Translations under genes and position numbers: made by a program
Origin: Aquincola tertiaricarbonis
Lineage (GTDB): Bacteria > Pseudomonadota > Gammaproteobacteria > Burkholderiales > Burkholderiaceae_C
DNA: 64,000 nt
NCBI RefSeq assembly: GCF_000969605.1
Contig: NZ_JZUE01000026.1
Location: 1 to 64,000 of the forward strand
Reading direction: 5' to 3'
In this document: piece by piece, positions 1-9,357 of the stretch
Numbering within the stretch: the first letter of the stretch is position 1
Layout of the letters: every line of letters starts with the position of its first letter
Notes under the pieces: generated by a model
Told to the model about the DNA's origin: nothing
Seen by the model: the letters and a program-made list of their open reading frames with translations, nothing else
Databases searched by the model: none

Positions 1-308
1 AGTCCTCCGGCGTCGGCCAGATCAATGCCGCCATGGGCCAGCTCAGCCAGACCACGCAGCTCAATGCATCCAGCTCTGAAGAGTTGGCCGCGACGGCCGA
101 AGAAATGAGCAGCCAAGCCGACCAGCTGCAACGGACCATGGCCTTCTTCCAGCTCAGCCCGGCCCGTGGCCCGCAGGCCGAAGCCGCTGCGCCCACGCGC
201 CAGGCGCTGAAGGTGGCCAGCCGGGCACCAGGCCGCACGCCGCGCGCCACCGCCGCCGCGGCGGTGCGTGCGGCGCCGGTCGATGAACACCACTTCACAT
301 CCTTCTGA
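1..308 (+). CDS. Methyl-accepting chemotaxis protein, C-terminal fragment
   Basis: The window opens inside this gene; its reading frame begins at base 3 and only about 101 residues are visible. They show the end of the signalling helix of a chemoreceptor, with the typical stretches VGQINAAM and SSSEELAATAEEMSSQA, where glutamates near the second stretch would be methylation sites. A proline- and alanine-rich linker of about 45 residues follows and ends in HFTSF. That ending fits the aromatic-x-x-aromatic rule of the C-terminal pentapeptide that tethers CheR and CheB in other receptors. cheW begins 14 bases downstream and cheR and cheB follow, so the receptor belongs to the same operon. Sensor domain and ligand cannot be seen. 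Confidence 0.9.
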   Translation, partial: SSGVGQINAAMGQLSQTTQLNASSSEELAATAEEMSSQADQLQRTMAFFQLSPARGPQAEAAAPTRQALKVASRAPGRTPRATAAAAVRAAPVDEHHFTSF

Positions 309-321
309 CAGGAGACCGCAG

Positions 322-864
322 ATGAACGTGACCACCTCCGCCACGGCGGCCCCGGGCGGTGCGATGCCGGCGATGCTGGCGGCCGAGCCGCAGCAGTACC
401 TCACCTTCATGCTGGGCGGCGAAACCTTTGCGCTGGGCATCCTGGCCATTAAGGAGATCATCGAATACCGCGGCCTGACCGAGGTGCCGATGATGCCGCC
501 CTCCATCCGCGGCGTGATCAACCTGCGTGGCGCGGTGGTGCCGGTGATGGACCTGCAGGCCCGCTTCGGCCGCCCCAGCAGCGACATCACCAAGCGCACC
601 TGCATCGTCATCATCGAGGTGGAGAGCGAAGGCGAGCGCCATGTGCTGGGCGCGGTGGTGGATGCGGTCAACGAGGTGCTGGAGATCGCGCCGGCCGACA
701 TCGAGCCGCCGCCGTCGTTCGGCACCCGCATCCGCAGCGATTTCATCCACGGCATGGGCAAGGTGCGCGGCAAGTTCGTCATCCTGCTGGCGGCCGAGCA
801 GGTGCTGTCGGTGGAAGAGATCGCCGCCGCCGGCCAGGCCGCCGACACCAGCCTGGCGCACTGA
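322..864 (+). CDS. cheW: Chemotaxis coupling protein CheW
   Basis: A 180-residue adaptor that links chemoreceptors to the kinase CheA at the cell pole. The CheW fold spans about residues 25 to 165 and includes the family signature GVINLRGAVVPVMDL near residue 63. The ATG at 322 is chosen because AGGAG lies eight bases upstream; an in-frame ATG at 268 lies inside the receptor gene and would add an atypical tail. The first 22 residues are a low-complexity alanine-rich extension. cheR follows 15 bases later. No CheA is visible and should lie upstream of the window. Confidence 0.95.
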   Translation: MNVTTSATAAPGGAMPAMLAAEPQQYLTFMLGGETFALGILAIKEIIEYRGLTEVPMMPPSIRGVINLRGAVVPVMDLQARFGRPSSDITKRTCIVIIEVESEGERHVLGAVVDAVNEVLEIAPADIEPPPSFGTRIRSDFIHGMGKVRGKFVILLAAEQVLSVEEIAAAGQAADTSLAH

Positions 865-879
865 GGGCGGGGCAGCCAG

Positions 880-1686
880 ATGCAAGCTTCGGCGCTGAGC
901 GACAGCGACTACCGGCGCTTCCAGGCCTTCATCCATGCGGCCGCCGGCATCACGCTGTCGTCCGGGAAGAAGGCGCTGGTGTGCGGCCGGCTGGCCAAGC
1001 GCCTGCAGCACCATGGGCTGGAGCGGTATGCCGACTACCTGGCGCTGCTGGACAGCGGCCGCGCCGAGGGCGAGGTGCAGATCGCGGTGGACCTGCTGAC
1101 CACCAACGAGACCTACTTCTTCCGCGAGCCCAAGCACTTCGCGCTGCTGCGCGAGACGGCCGCCGCCGCGCCGCGTGGACAGGCCTTCCGCATCTGGAGC
1201 GCCGCCTGCTCCAGCGGCGAGGAGCCCTACACCATGGCCATGGTGCTGGCCGACGTGCGCGCCGACAAGCCGTGGGAGGTGTTCGGCTCCGACATCAGCC
1301 TGCGCATGCTGCAGCGCGCCCGCCAGGGCCACTATCCGATGGAGCGCGCGCGCAACATCCCGCCCGAATACCTCAAGCGCTTCTGCCTCAAGGGCACGGG
1401 CGAGCAGGCGGGCACGCTGCTGGTGCAACGGGCCCTGCGCGAGCGGCTGCGGCTGCTGCACGTGAACCTGAACGAGACGCTGCCGGGCGAGCTGTCGGGC
1501 TTCGACATGGTCTTCCTGCGCAACGTGATGATCTATTTCAATGCCGAGACCAAGCGCCAGGTGGTGGAGCGGGTGCTTGGCACGCTGCGGCGCGGAGGCA
1601 TCTTCGTCGTCGGCCATTCCGAGAGCCTCAACGGCATGATGGATGGCGTGCAGCAGGTGTCGCCGTCGGTATACCGCAAGCTGTAA
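880..1686 (+). CDS. cheR: Chemoreceptor glutamate methyltransferase CheR
   Basis: A 268-residue S-adenosylmethionine-dependent methyltransferase that methylates receptor glutamates for adaptation. An N-terminal helical domain (about residues 1 to 75) precedes the catalytic domain, which shows TNETYFFRE (75-83), the SAM-binding loop SAACSSGEEPY (107-117), an acidic residue in FGSDIS (near 138), RNVMIYF (214-220) and GHSESL near 245. Length is normal for the family. It sits between cheW and a receiver-EAL gene. The upstream receptor ends in a pentapeptide-like HFTSF, which suggests tethered action, although the pentapeptide-binding surface of this CheR was not checked. Confidence 0.95.
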   Translation: MQASALSDSDYRRFQAFIHAAAGITLSSGKKALVCGRLAKRLQHHGLERYADYLALLDSGRAEGEVQIAVDLLTTNETYFFREPKHFALLRETAAAAPRGQAFRIWSAACSSGEEPYTMAMVLADVRADKPWEVFGSDISLRMLQRARQGHYPMERARNIPPEYLKRFCLKGTGEQAGTLLVQRALRERLRLLHVNLNETLPGELSGFDMVFLRNVMIYFNAETKRQVVERVLGTLRRGGIFVVGHSESLNGMMDGVQQVSPSVYRKL

Positions 1687-1721
1687 GGGCGGCCGCACGG
1701 GCCGCCGTCTAGGAGACGGTG

Positions 1722-3017
1722 ATGGAATCGCTCAAACCGCCAGCAGTGGAGGCGGTGCGTCATGAAGCGGTGCTGGTGGTGGACGACAGCACCACCCAGC
1801 GCCAGCATGCGGCGGACCTGTGCCGCAGCCTGGGCGTGGCCCGCATCCACGAGGCACGGGACGGCCGCGAGGCGCTGGACCTGCTGGCCGCGCTGCCCGC
1901 GCCGCCCACGCTGATGGTCATCGACCTGGAGATGCCGGTGATGGACGGCTTCGAGCTGATCCAGCAGATGAGCAAGCGCGGCCTGCGCATCCCGTTCATC
2001 GTGGCCTCTGCGCGCGAAGGCGCGCTGGTGCGTGCGGTGGAGGTGATGGCCGCGACGCTGGGTCAGCCGCTGCTCGGCGGCGTGGCCAAGCCCTTGACGG
2101 CCGACGTGCTGGCCGGCGCGCTGGAAGGCAGCCAGGGCGCCGGCGCACCCGCCCTGGCCGCCAGCGTGCCCGGCGCGCAGCCGGCCATCCCGCCGGACAA
2201 GCTGCGCGACGCGCTGGCCCGCGGCCTGGTGGTGCCGCATTACCAGCCCAAGGTGGACATCCGGACCGGCCTGGTGCGCGGGGTGGAGGTGCTGGCCCGC
2301 TGGAACGATGCGCAGCTGGGCGCCGTGCCGCCCGACCGCTTCATCGCCATCGCCGAGCAGCACGACCTGATCCTGCCGCTGACGCAGGCCATTGCCGACC
2401 GGGCGATGGCCCAGGTGGCGCACTGGAATGCCCACGGCATGGTGCTGTCGGTGGCCATCAACCTGTCGCCGCTGCTGCTGCGCACGCCGGGCCTGGTGGA
2501 AGGCGTGTGCAGCCTGCTGTCGCGCCATGGGCTGCCGGCCGGCCAGCTGGTGCTGGAGATCACCGAAGGCTCGGTGGTGGGCTACGACGCGGTGACCATG
2601 GGCGTGCTGGCGCGGCTGCGCATGCGCGGCGTGGGCCTGTCGATCGACGACTACGGCACCGGCTTCTCGTCGATGCAGCAGCTGGCGCGCATCCCGTTCA
2701 CCGAGCTGAAGATCGACCGCTCCTTCGTGCACAACGCGCACCGCCAGTCGCATGTGCGGGTCATCCTGCAATCGGCGCTGGAAATGGCGGGCCGGCTGGG
2801 CCTGGTGTCGGTGGCCGAGGGCGTGGAGACGATGGAGGACTGGCGGCTGCTGCAGCGCTTCGGCTGCACCGTGGGCCAGGGCTTCCTGATCGCACGGCCG
2901 ATGTCCGGCGATGCGCTGCCCCGCTGGATGAAGAGCCACGAGGCCCGCCTGCCCGAGCTGCGCCTGCGCCAGCGGCCGGAGGCGGCCGATTCCACCCTGG
3001 CACCGGAGGCCACATGA
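1722..3017 (+). CDS. Response regulator with receiver and EAL domains
   Basis: A 431-residue protein. A receiver domain (about 15-135) has the acidic pair DD at 21-22, the likely phosphoacceptor D68 in VIDLEMP and a conserved lysine in VAKP near 123. An EAL-type c-di-GMP phosphodiesterase domain (about 165-410) follows. The signature reads EVL, keeping the metal-binding glutamate. The other expected residues are visible: N in INLSP, E in LEITE, DDYGTG, K in LKIDRSF, E in AEGVET and Q in VGQGF. Turnover of c-di-GMP is therefore plausible. A GTG three bases earlier is possible, but AGGAG at 1711 is better spaced for the ATG at 1722. The stop overlaps the cheB start, which implies coupled translation and a link between chemotaxis signalling and c-di-GMP. 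Confidence 0.92.
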   Translation: MESLKPPAVEAVRHEAVLVVDDSTTQRQHAADLCRSLGVARIHEARDGREALDLLAALPAPPTLMVIDLEMPVMDGFELIQQMSKRGLRIPFIVASAREGALVRAVEVMAATLGQPLLGGVAKPLTADVLAGALEGSQGAGAPALAASVPGAQPAIPPDKLRDALARGLVVPHYQPKVDIRTGLVRGVEVLARWNDAQLGAVPPDRFIAIAEQHDLILPLTQAIADRAMAQVAHWNAHGMVLSVAINLSPLLLRTPGLVEGVCSLLSRHGLPAGQLVLEITEGSVVGYDAVTMGVLARLRMRGVGLSIDDYGTGFSSMQQLARIPFTELKIDRSFVHNAHRQSHVRVILQSALEMAGRLGLVSVAEGVETMEDWRLLQRFGCTVGQGFLIARPMSGDALPRWMKSHEARLPELRLRQRPEAADSTLAPEAT

Positions 3018-4099
3018 AACGGATCAAGGTGCTGGTGGTGGACGATTCCGCCGTGGTGCGGCAGGTGCTCACCGGCCTGCTGTCGGAAGCGCCTGGCATC
3101 GAAGTCACGGCCGCCTGCGCCGACCCGATGCTGGCGCAGGAGCGCATGAAGCAGCAGTGGCCCGACGTCATCGTGCTGGACGTGGAGATGCCGAAGATGG
3201 ACGGCATCACCTTCCTGCGCAAGATCATGGACGAGCGGCCGACGCCGGTGGTGATCTGCTCGACGCTGACCGAGAAGGGCGCGCGCACCACGCTGGAGGC
3301 GCTGTCGGCCGGCGCGGTGGCCATCGTCACCAAGCCGAAGCTGGGGCTCAAGCAGTTCCTGGCCGATGCCGCGCAGGAACTGGTGAGCACGGTGCGCACC
3401 GCCGCGCAGGCCAATGTGCGCCGCACCGTCGCGCGGGCCGCCTCGGCGCCGCTGGCGCCCACCGTCAAGCACACCGCCGACGTGATCCTGCCGCCGCAGG
3501 CGCAGGGCGGCCGCGCGATGGCGCAGACCACCGAGCGGGTGGTGATGATCGGCACCTCCACCGGCGGCACGCAGGCGCTGGAGGCGGTGCTGACCGAGCT
3601 GCCGCGGGTGTCGCCGGGCATCGTCATCGTGCAGCACATGCCGGAGAAGTTCACCGCCGCCTTTGCGGCGCGGCTGGACAGCATCTGCCACATCACGGTG
3701 AAGGAAGCCGCCACCGGCGACCGGGTGGTGCCGGGCCAGGCGCTGATCGCGCCGGGCGGCAAGCACACGCTGCTGCGGCGCAGCGGCGCTCAGTACCACG
3801 TGGAGGTGGTGGACGGCCCGCTGGTCAACCGCCACCGGCCGTCGGTGGACGTGCTGTTCCGCTCCGCGGCCAAGTGTGCCGGCGGCAATGCGCTGGGCAT
3901 CATCATGACCGGCATGGGCGACGACGGCGCGGCCGGCCTGCTGGAGATGCGCAATGCCGGCGCGGCCACGCTGGCGCAGGACGAGCAGAGCTGCGTGGTG
4001 TTCGGCATGCCCAAGGAAGCCATCAAGCGCGGCGCGGTGCAGCGCACGCTGCCACTGGGCGGCATGGCGCGCGAGATCGCGGCACTGCAGCGGATCTGA
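3014..4099 (+). CDS. cheB: Chemotaxis methylesterase/deamidase CheB
   Basis: A 361-residue response regulator that removes methyl groups from chemoreceptors when phosphorylated by CheA. The receiver domain has DDS at 10-12, phosphoacceptor D56 in [11 protein letters not shown] and the TKP lysine near 107. A linker of about 50 residues leads to the esterase domain with the catalytic triad visible: S182 in GTSTGGT, H208 in QHMPEKF and an aspartate in [10 protein letters not shown] near 303. The start ATG overlaps the stop of the receiver-EAL gene. The gene ends five bases from the stop of a convergent LacI-family gene and appears to be last in the chemotaxis operon. Confidence 0.97.
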   Translation: MKRIKVLVVDDSAVVRQVLTGLLSEAPGIEVTAACADPMLAQERMKQQWPDVIVLDVEMPKMDGITFLRKIMDERPTPVVICSTLTEKGARTTLEALSAGAVAIVTKPKLGLKQFLADAAQELVSTVRTAAQANVRRTVARAASAPLAPTVKHTADVILPPQAQGGRAMAQTTERVVMIGTSTGGTQALEAVLTELPRVSPGIVIVQHMPEKFTAAFAARLDSICHITVKEAATGDRVVPGQALIAPGGKHTLLRRSGAQYHVEVVDGPLVNRHRPSVDVLFRSAAKCAGGNALGIIMTGMGDDGAAGLLEMRNAGAATLAQDEQSCVVFGMPKEAIKRGAVQRTLPLGGMAREIAALQRI

Positions 4100-4103
4100 G
4101 GCC

Positions 4104-5105
4104 TCAGGCGCTGGCGCGTTCGACGATGGCAAAGCCGATGTCGATCACCCGCTGATCCACCGGCTGGCCTTCGGCGCGCTGCACCAGCAGCTCCGCGGCG
4201 CAGCGGCCGATGCGGGTGCCATCGATGCGCACGGTGGTCAGCGCCGGCTGCAGGTCGGCCGCGAACTCCTGGTCGCCCAGGCCCACCACTGCCATCTGCT
4301 GCGGCACCCGCAGGCCGCGGGCCTGCGCCTCGATCAGCGCCCCCAGCGCCAGCGTGTCGGAGCTGCAGAAGATGGCGCTGGTGCCCGGCGCCTGCTGCAG
4401 CAGCCGCGCCAGCGCGGCGCGGCCGGCCCCCAGCGTGCTGGGCGCGGGCGACAGCAGCTTGTGCACCGGCTGCGCCAGCCCCAGCCGCTCGCCGGCGCGC
4501 TCGAAGCCCTGGGCCCGGGTACGGGCGCGTGGATCGTCGGCGCTGACCAGGCCGATGCGGCGGTGGCCGCGGGCATGCAGGTAGGCCATCACCGACTCGC
4601 CGATCGCGTCGTGCGAGAAGCCCACCAGCATGTCCAGCGGCGTGGGCGTGAGGTCCCAGGTTTCCACCACCGGGATGCCCGAGGCCAGCAGCAGCCGGCG
4701 GCCTTCGTCGCTGTGCTGGATGCCCACCAGCACGATGCCGTCAGGCCGACGGCGGATGACGGCGTCCAGCAGCGCATCCTCGCGGCCCTGGTCGTAGCCG
4801 GTCTGGCCGATCATCAGCTGGTAGCCATGGCCCACCAGCGTCTGGTCGAGCGACTTCACCGTCTCCTGGAACACGGGGCCCACAAGCGTGGGCAGCAGCG
4901 CGGCCACCAGCCGCGCCTTGGAAGAGCGCAGCCCGCGCGCCATCGCATTGGGCACGAAGCCGGTCTGCTTGACCGCCTCCAGCACGCGCTTGAGCGTCTC
5001 CGGGGACACCCGCTCCGGCTGGTTCAGTGCACGCGACACCGTCATGGCCGACACGCCGGCCAGGCGGCCGATGTCGTGCACGGTGAAACGCTGCGGCTTG
5101 TTCAT
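4104..5105 (-). CDS. LacI-family transcriptional regulator (GntR-like)
   Basis: A 333-residue repressor of the LacI/GalR family. The N-terminal helix-turn-helix (about residues 8-27) reads VHDIGRLAGVSAMTVSRALN and is followed by the hinge helix around residue 50. The rest is a periplasmic-binding-protein-like sugar sensor domain. Stretches such as ETWDLTPTPLDMLVGFSH resemble the gluconate repressor subgroup, but no gluconate or other sugar genes are nearby, so the ligand and targets are unknown. It lies convergent to cheB and downstream of ybiB, separated from it by 90 bases. No strong ribosome binding site precedes the ATG. Confidence 0.9.
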   Translation of the reverse strand: MNKPQRFTVHDIGRLAGVSAMTVSRALNQPERVSPETLKRVLEAVKQTGFVPNAMARGLRSSKARLVAALLPTLVGPVFQETVKSLDQTLVGHGYQLMIGQTGYDQGREDALLDAVIRRRPDGIVLVGIQHSDEGRRLLLASGIPVVETWDLTPTPLDMLVGFSHDAIGESVMAYLHARGHRRIGLVSADDPRARTRAQGFERAGERLGLAQPVHKLLSPAPSTLGAGRAALARLLQQAPGTSAIFCSSDTLALGALIEAQARGLRVPQQMAVVGLGDQEFAADLQPALTTVRIDGTRIGRCAAELLVQRAEGQPVDQRVIDIGFAIVERASA

Positions 5106-5195
5106 GGGACAGGGCGGGCGCGTGAAAAAGGCCGTGATTGTGACGGCCGCCGCCGCCCGGGCAGCCGCGTGCCGCGAGCGGGGCCGGGCGCGGCT

Positions 5196-6149
5196 TCAGG
5201 CCGCGCTGTCCACCCGACGTGCGCCGGCCATGGACGCCAGCGTGCGGCGCACCAGCGCCACCTGCGTCTCCAGCGGATCGGGCGCGGGCTTCTCGCCGCT
5301 CATCACCGCCTGGATGTACAGCGCGGTGGTGGCCGCATCGTGCGTGCGCGGCAGCAGCGGCATGGTGGCCAGCACGCCTTCCTGCGCCGGGCAACCCAGC
5401 TCGGGCCGCGGCTGTCCGTCGATCCAGGCCTCGATGCGCGGCTGGCGCCGGGGGTCGGCCACGGCCTCGCCTTCGGTGCCGCGCAGCAGCATCATGCTGG
5501 CGCCACCCTGGCGGGCATAGGCGGCCATCAGCTCGCCAAATTCGGGGTGGGTATAGCTGGCCAGGCGCAGCGCGGGCGCGCCCTGCACCGGGTCCAGCAT
5601 CTTGGCCACGGTGTGGCCGGAATTGCGCAGGCCGATGGTCCAGCGCACGTCCAGCAGCCGCGCCAGCGGCGGGCACAACGCATCCACGCACAGGAAGGCG
5701 GGCTCGCGCCGGGCCCAGGCCTGTTCCACCTCGGCCACGTCATGCGCGATGGGCAGGCCCAGGTCGTGCAGCACGTCTGCGGTGCTGACCCGCTTGGGGT
5801 CGTGGCGGGGGCCGTGCATCAGCACCTGCACGCCTTCCTGGGCCAGCCGCATCGCCAGCAGCGGCGTGAGGTTGGGCAGGCGGCGTGCGCCGTTGTAGGT
5901 GGGCAGCACCACCACCGGCTGCCGGCTGTGCACGTGCACGCAGCGCGCCTGCACCGCGGCCAGGAAGCCGGTGAGCTCGTCCACCGTCTCGCCCTTCATG
6001 CGCATGGCGATGGCAAAGGCGCCGACCTCCAGGTCGGTGGCCTGGCCGTCCAGCACCAGGCCCATCAGGTCCTGGGCCTGCTCGATGCTGAGCGACCGTG
6101 CGCCGGCACTGCCGCGGCCGATCTCCTTGATGTAGTGACTGATGCTCAT
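5196..6149 (-). CDS. ybiB: Anthranilate phosphoribosyltransferase-like protein YbiB (TrpD2)
   Basis: A 317-residue member of the glycosyltransferase family 3 fold related to TrpD. The N-terminal helical part contains LSIEQAQDLMGLVLDGQ and the MRMKGET element. The phosphoribosyl-substrate residues of true TrpD are largely replaced: the GTGGD-type loop is absent and a YNGARRLPN segment is seen instead. Proteins of this group bind nucleic acid in E. coli (YbiB) rather than acting in tryptophan synthesis. AGGAG lies eight bases before the ATG. It follows nasA on the same strand after 67 bases, so it may be the last gene of the nitrate operon; the functional link is not known. Confidence 0.85.
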   Translation of the reverse strand: MSISHYIKEIGRGSAGARSLSIEQAQDLMGLVLDGQATDLEVGAFAIAMRMKGETVDELTGFLAAVQARCVHVHSRQPVVVLPTYNGARRLPNLTPLLAMRLAQEGVQVLMHGPRHDPKRVSTADVLHDLGLPIAHDVAEVEQAWARREPAFLCVDALCPPLARLLDVRWTIGLRNSGHTVAKMLDPVQGAPALRLASYTHPEFGELMAAYARQGGASMMLLRGTEGEAVADPRRQPRIEAWIDGQPRPELGCPAQEGVLATMPLLPRTHDAATTALYIQAVMSGEKPAPDPLETQVALVRRTLASMAGARRVDSAA

Positions 6150-6216
6150 GACGATGTCTCCTGCGCGCAGGTTCGCAAGTTTCGGACCTTTGCGCCGGCG
6201 CCGCGATTGCGCTGGA

Positions 6217-9021
6217 TCATGCCGCCACCGGCTGCGCCACCATGCGGCGCAGCTCGGGCAGGCAGGAGCCGCATTGCGTGCCGCAGCGCAGCTGCGACTG
6301 CAGCTGGGCCAGTCGCTCGGCGGGGCTGCCGCTGCATTGCGCCAGCGTGGCCTCGATGGCCCCCGCGCCCACGTTCAGGCAGGTGCACACCTGGCGGCCG
6401 CGCACGGGCGTGGGCAGCGGCGCCTGGGGCCCGGGGTTGAGCAACTGGCGGCCGTAGGCCTGGGTGGGCAGCTCGTCCTGCAGCAGCGGCTTGAGCCAGG
6501 CCTCGGCCCGTGCGTCACCGGCCAGCAGGAAGCCGTCGAGCCGCCGGTCGTCCTGCACATGGCGCAGCCGCATCGCGCGGCGCTGGCCGCGGCGCGGGTC
6601 CTCGTAGTGCAGCACCGGGGCGTCGTGGCTGCCGTAGGCCAGGCCCAGCAGCGTCTCGATGCGGCGCACCACCGACATCTCCGGCGCGGCCTCCAGCGCG
6701 GCCTTGAACAGCAGGCCGCCGCGCTGGTGGCCGAAGGGCACGCACACCGCATAGCCGAAGGCCTGCATCAGCTGCTGCAAGGCCTTGCGCGCCGGCAGCA
6801 ACTCTTCCTCGGGCAGCCAGGCCATGGCCACCAGCCGCCAGGGCAACTCGGCCTTCAGCAGCTTGACGGCGCAATGCTTGAGCTCGGGCTGCATCGAGCG
6901 CGGGCAGTAGCGCGGCGTGGTCAGTGCATTCACGCCGGCCAGCGGCTGGCCGCGTGCACTGCGGCCGGACATGAATTCCTCGCCCCAGTGCATCGCGATG
7001 AAGGCCTGGGCCGGTGCCATGCCCTCGTCGGCCGCGGCCGGCATCACGATGGAGCCGCGCCGCGAGGTGACGTGCACCAGGTCGCCGGGCTGCAGGCCCA
7101 GGCGCTGCAGCTCGGCCGGATGCAGCGCCACCGAGGGCTCGGGCACCTGGCCGAACAGCCGGCCCACGTTGCCGGTGCGGCTCATGCCGTGCCACTGGTC
7201 GCGCAGGCGGCCGGTGTTCAGGCTGAAGGGATAGCGCACGTCGCGCGGCTCGGCCACCGGCTCGAAGGGCGTGTCGAAGAAGCGCGCGCGGCCGTCGGCG
7301 GTGGGGAACACGCCGTCCTCGTACAGGCGGGCGCGGCCGGTGGCCTGGCCAGCGGGCAGCGGCCATTGCTGCGGGCCTTGCGCATCCAGCATCGGCCAGC
7401 TCAGGCCGGTGATGTCGAGGTCGCGGCCGCGGGTGGTCTCGCGGTGCTCGTTCCACACCTGCTCCGGCGTGGTGTAGGGGAACAGTGCGGCCGCGCCGGC
7501 ACGCAGGCGGGCCTGGAGCCGCTGCGCCAGCTCGGTGGCGATGTGCCAGTCGTGCCGCGCCTGCCCGGGCGGCGGCACCGCCGCGCGCACCCGGCTGATG
7601 CGCCGTTCGCTGTTGGTGACGGTGCCTTCCTTCTCGCCCCAGGTGGTGGCGGGCAGCAGCAGGTCGGCGAAGGCGGCGGTGGCGGTGGTGGAGAAGGCTT
7701 CCTGCACCACGACGAAGTCGCAGCGGCGCAGCGCCTCGCGCACCAGCGCCTGGTCGGGCATGGACTGGGCGGGGTTGGTGCAGGCGATCCAGAGCGCCTT
7801 GATCTGGCCATCGGCCGCGGCCTTGAACATCTCCACCGCGCTCTTGCCGGGCTGGGCGGGCACGTCGCTCACGCCCCAGAAGGCGGCCACCTCGGCCCGG
7901 TGCGCCGGGTTGGCCAGGTCGCGGTGGGCCGACAGCAGGTTGGCCAGGCCGCCCACCTCGCGCCCGCCCATCGCATTGGGCTGGCCGGTGAGCGAGAAGG
8001 GCCCGGCGCCGGGCTTGCCGATCTGGCCGGTGGCCAGGTGCAGGTTGATCAGCGCGGCATTCTTGGCGGTGCCGCTGGCGCTCTGGTTCAGGCCCTGGCA
8101 GTACAGCGAGAGCGTCGGGCTTCGCGCCGGCCCGCCTTCGTCGAGCCCGGCGAACCAGGCGGCGGCCTGCACCAGCGCGGCCTCGCTGATGCCGGTCAGG
8201 CGGCTGGTCTCGCGCGGGGTGTAGTCGCGCACCCGGGCCTTCAGCGCATCGAAGCCGCTGGTGTGCGCGGCGATGTAGGCGGTGTCCAGCCAGCCTTCCC
8301 ACAGCATCAGGTGCAGCATGCCGTGGCACAGGGCCACGTCGCTGCCCGGCAGGAGGGGCAGGTGCAGGTCGGCCGCGGCCGCGGTGTCGGTGCGCCGCGG
8401 GTCCACCACCACCATGCGCAGCCGCGGATTGGCACGCTTGGCGTCCTCGATCCGGCGGTACAGGATGGGGTGCGCATAGGCGGTGTTCGATCCGGTGATG
8501 AACAGCGTGCGTGCATGGCCCAGGTCTTCATAACAGGCCGGCGGTGCATCGGCCCCCAGCGTGGCCTTGTAGCCGGCCACCGCACTGCTCATGCACAGGC
8601 GCGAGTTGGTGTCGACGTTGTTGGTGCCCACCAGGCCCTTGGCCAGCTTGTTGAAGACGTAGTAGTCCTCGGTGAGCAGCTGGCCCGAGAGATAGAAGCC
8701 CACCGCATCGGGCCCGTGCTCGCGGATCACCTGCTCGAAGCGGTCGGTGGCCAGGGTCATCGCCTCGTTCCAGCTCACCGGCTGCGGCGGCGCCTCGCGC
8801 TGCGCGCGCCGCATGGGGAACAGCAACCGGGCATGTTGCTGGATGGGCGCGGTGGCGGTGAGGTGCAGCGTGCTGCCCTTGCTGCACAGGCGGCCGAAGT
8901 TGGCCGGATGGTCCGGGTCGCCGCGCACGCCGGTGATCTGGCCAGCGGCCGATTCGATCACCACGCCGCAGCCCACGCCGCAGTACGGGCAGGTGGATTT
9001 CGTTTCGTGCAAGGCCGTCAT
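6217..9021 (-). CDS. nasA: Assimilatory nitrate reductase catalytic subunit NasA
   Basis: A 934-residue cytoplasmic molybdoenzyme that reduces nitrate to nitrite. The N-terminus carries the 4Fe-4S ligands C11, C14, C18 and C46 (in CPYCGVGCG and RLCSKG). The large middle part has the bis-MGD domains of the DMSO reductase superfamily, and a molydopterin dinucleotide-binding domain follows. The last 60 residues form a BFD-type 2Fe-2S extension with cysteines in CTCLN and CGTQCGSC, as in Klebsiella-type NasA, which lets the enzyme receive electrons without a separate ferredoxin domain. The start directly abuts the nirD stop. It is the third gene of nirB-nirD-nasA. No export signal is visible, as expected for an assimilatory enzyme. 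Confidence 0.96.
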   Translation of the reverse strand: MTALHETKSTCPYCGVGCGVVIESAAGQITGVRGDPDHPANFGRLCSKGSTLHLTATAPIQQHARLLFPMRRAQREAPPQPVSWNEAMTLATDRFEQVIREHGPDAVGFYLSGQLLTEDYYVFNKLAKGLVGTNNVDTNSRLCMSSAVAGYKATLGADAPPACYEDLGHARTLFITGSNTAYAHPILYRRIEDAKRANPRLRMVVVDPRRTDTAAAADLHLPLLPGSDVALCHGMLHLMLWEGWLDTAYIAAHTSGFDALKARVRDYTPRETSRLTGISEAALVQAAAWFAGLDEGGPARSPTLSLYCQGLNQSASGTAKNAALINLHLATGQIGKPGAGPFSLTGQPNAMGGREVGGLANLLSAHRDLANPAHRAEVAAFWGVSDVPAQPGKSAVEMFKAAADGQIKALWIACTNPAQSMPDQALVREALRRCDFVVVQEAFSTTATAAFADLLLPATTWGEKEGTVTNSERRISRVRAAVPPPGQARHDWHIATELAQRLQARLRAGAAALFPYTTPEQVWNEHRETTRGRDLDITGLSWPMLDAQGPQQWPLPAGQATGRARLYEDGVFPTADGRARFFDTPFEPVAEPRDVRYPFSLNTGRLRDQWHGMSRTGNVGRLFGQVPEPSVALHPAELQRLGLQPGDLVHVTSRRGSIVMPAAADEGMAPAQAFIAMHWGEEFMSGRSARGQPLAGVNALTTPRYCPRSMQPELKHCAVKLLKAELPWRLVAMAWLPEEELLPARKALQQLMQAFGYAVCVPFGHQRGGLLFKAALEAAPEMSVVRRIETLLGLAYGSHDAPVLHYEDPRRGQRRAMRLRHVQDDRRLDGFLLAGDARAEAWLKPLLQDELPTQAYGRQLLNPGPQAPLPTPVRGRQVCTCLNVGAGAIEATLAQCSGSPAERLAQLQSQLRCGTQCGSCLPELRRMVAQPVAA

Positions 9022-9354
9022 TCAGCGTCCCGCGGCCAGCTCGTCGGCGTCCAGCGACACCACGCCGTCCTGCACCTGCACCGCGAAGCGCGGCGTGCAG
9101 CCTTCGTCCGGCGCACGGGCGCAGCCGTCGTCCAGGCCGATGGTCCAGTTATGCAGCGGGCAGGCCACGCTGGTGCCGAAGACGATGCCCTGGCTCAGCG
9201 GGCCCTGCTTGTGCGGGCATTCGTCCAGCAGCGCGAACACCTCATCCTGCGCGGTGCGGAACACCGCCACCGCCGGCCCGGCCGCACGGGCCACGCGGCG
9301 CGCGCCCAGCACCGGGATGTCTTCCACGCGGCAGATGGCTTTCCAGTGCGTCAT
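9022..9354 (-). CDS. nirD: Nitrite reductase small subunit NirD
   Basis: A 110-residue Rieske-fold partner of NirB in NADH-dependent nitrite reduction to ammonium. All four Rieske ligands are visible: C46 and H48 in ECPHKQ, and C65 and H68 in ACPLHNW. A 2Fe-2S cluster is therefore expected, whereas some enterobacterial NirD proteins have lost these ligands. The start lies four bases after the nirB stop and the stop abuts nasA, consistent with one polycistronic message. Confidence 0.95.
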   Translation of the reverse strand: MTHWKAICRVEDIPVLGARRVARAAGPAVAVFRTAQDEVFALLDECPHKQGPLSQGIVFGTSVACPLHNWTIGLDDGCARAPDEGCTPRFAVQVQDGVVSLDADELAAGR

Positions 9355-9357
9355 CGT

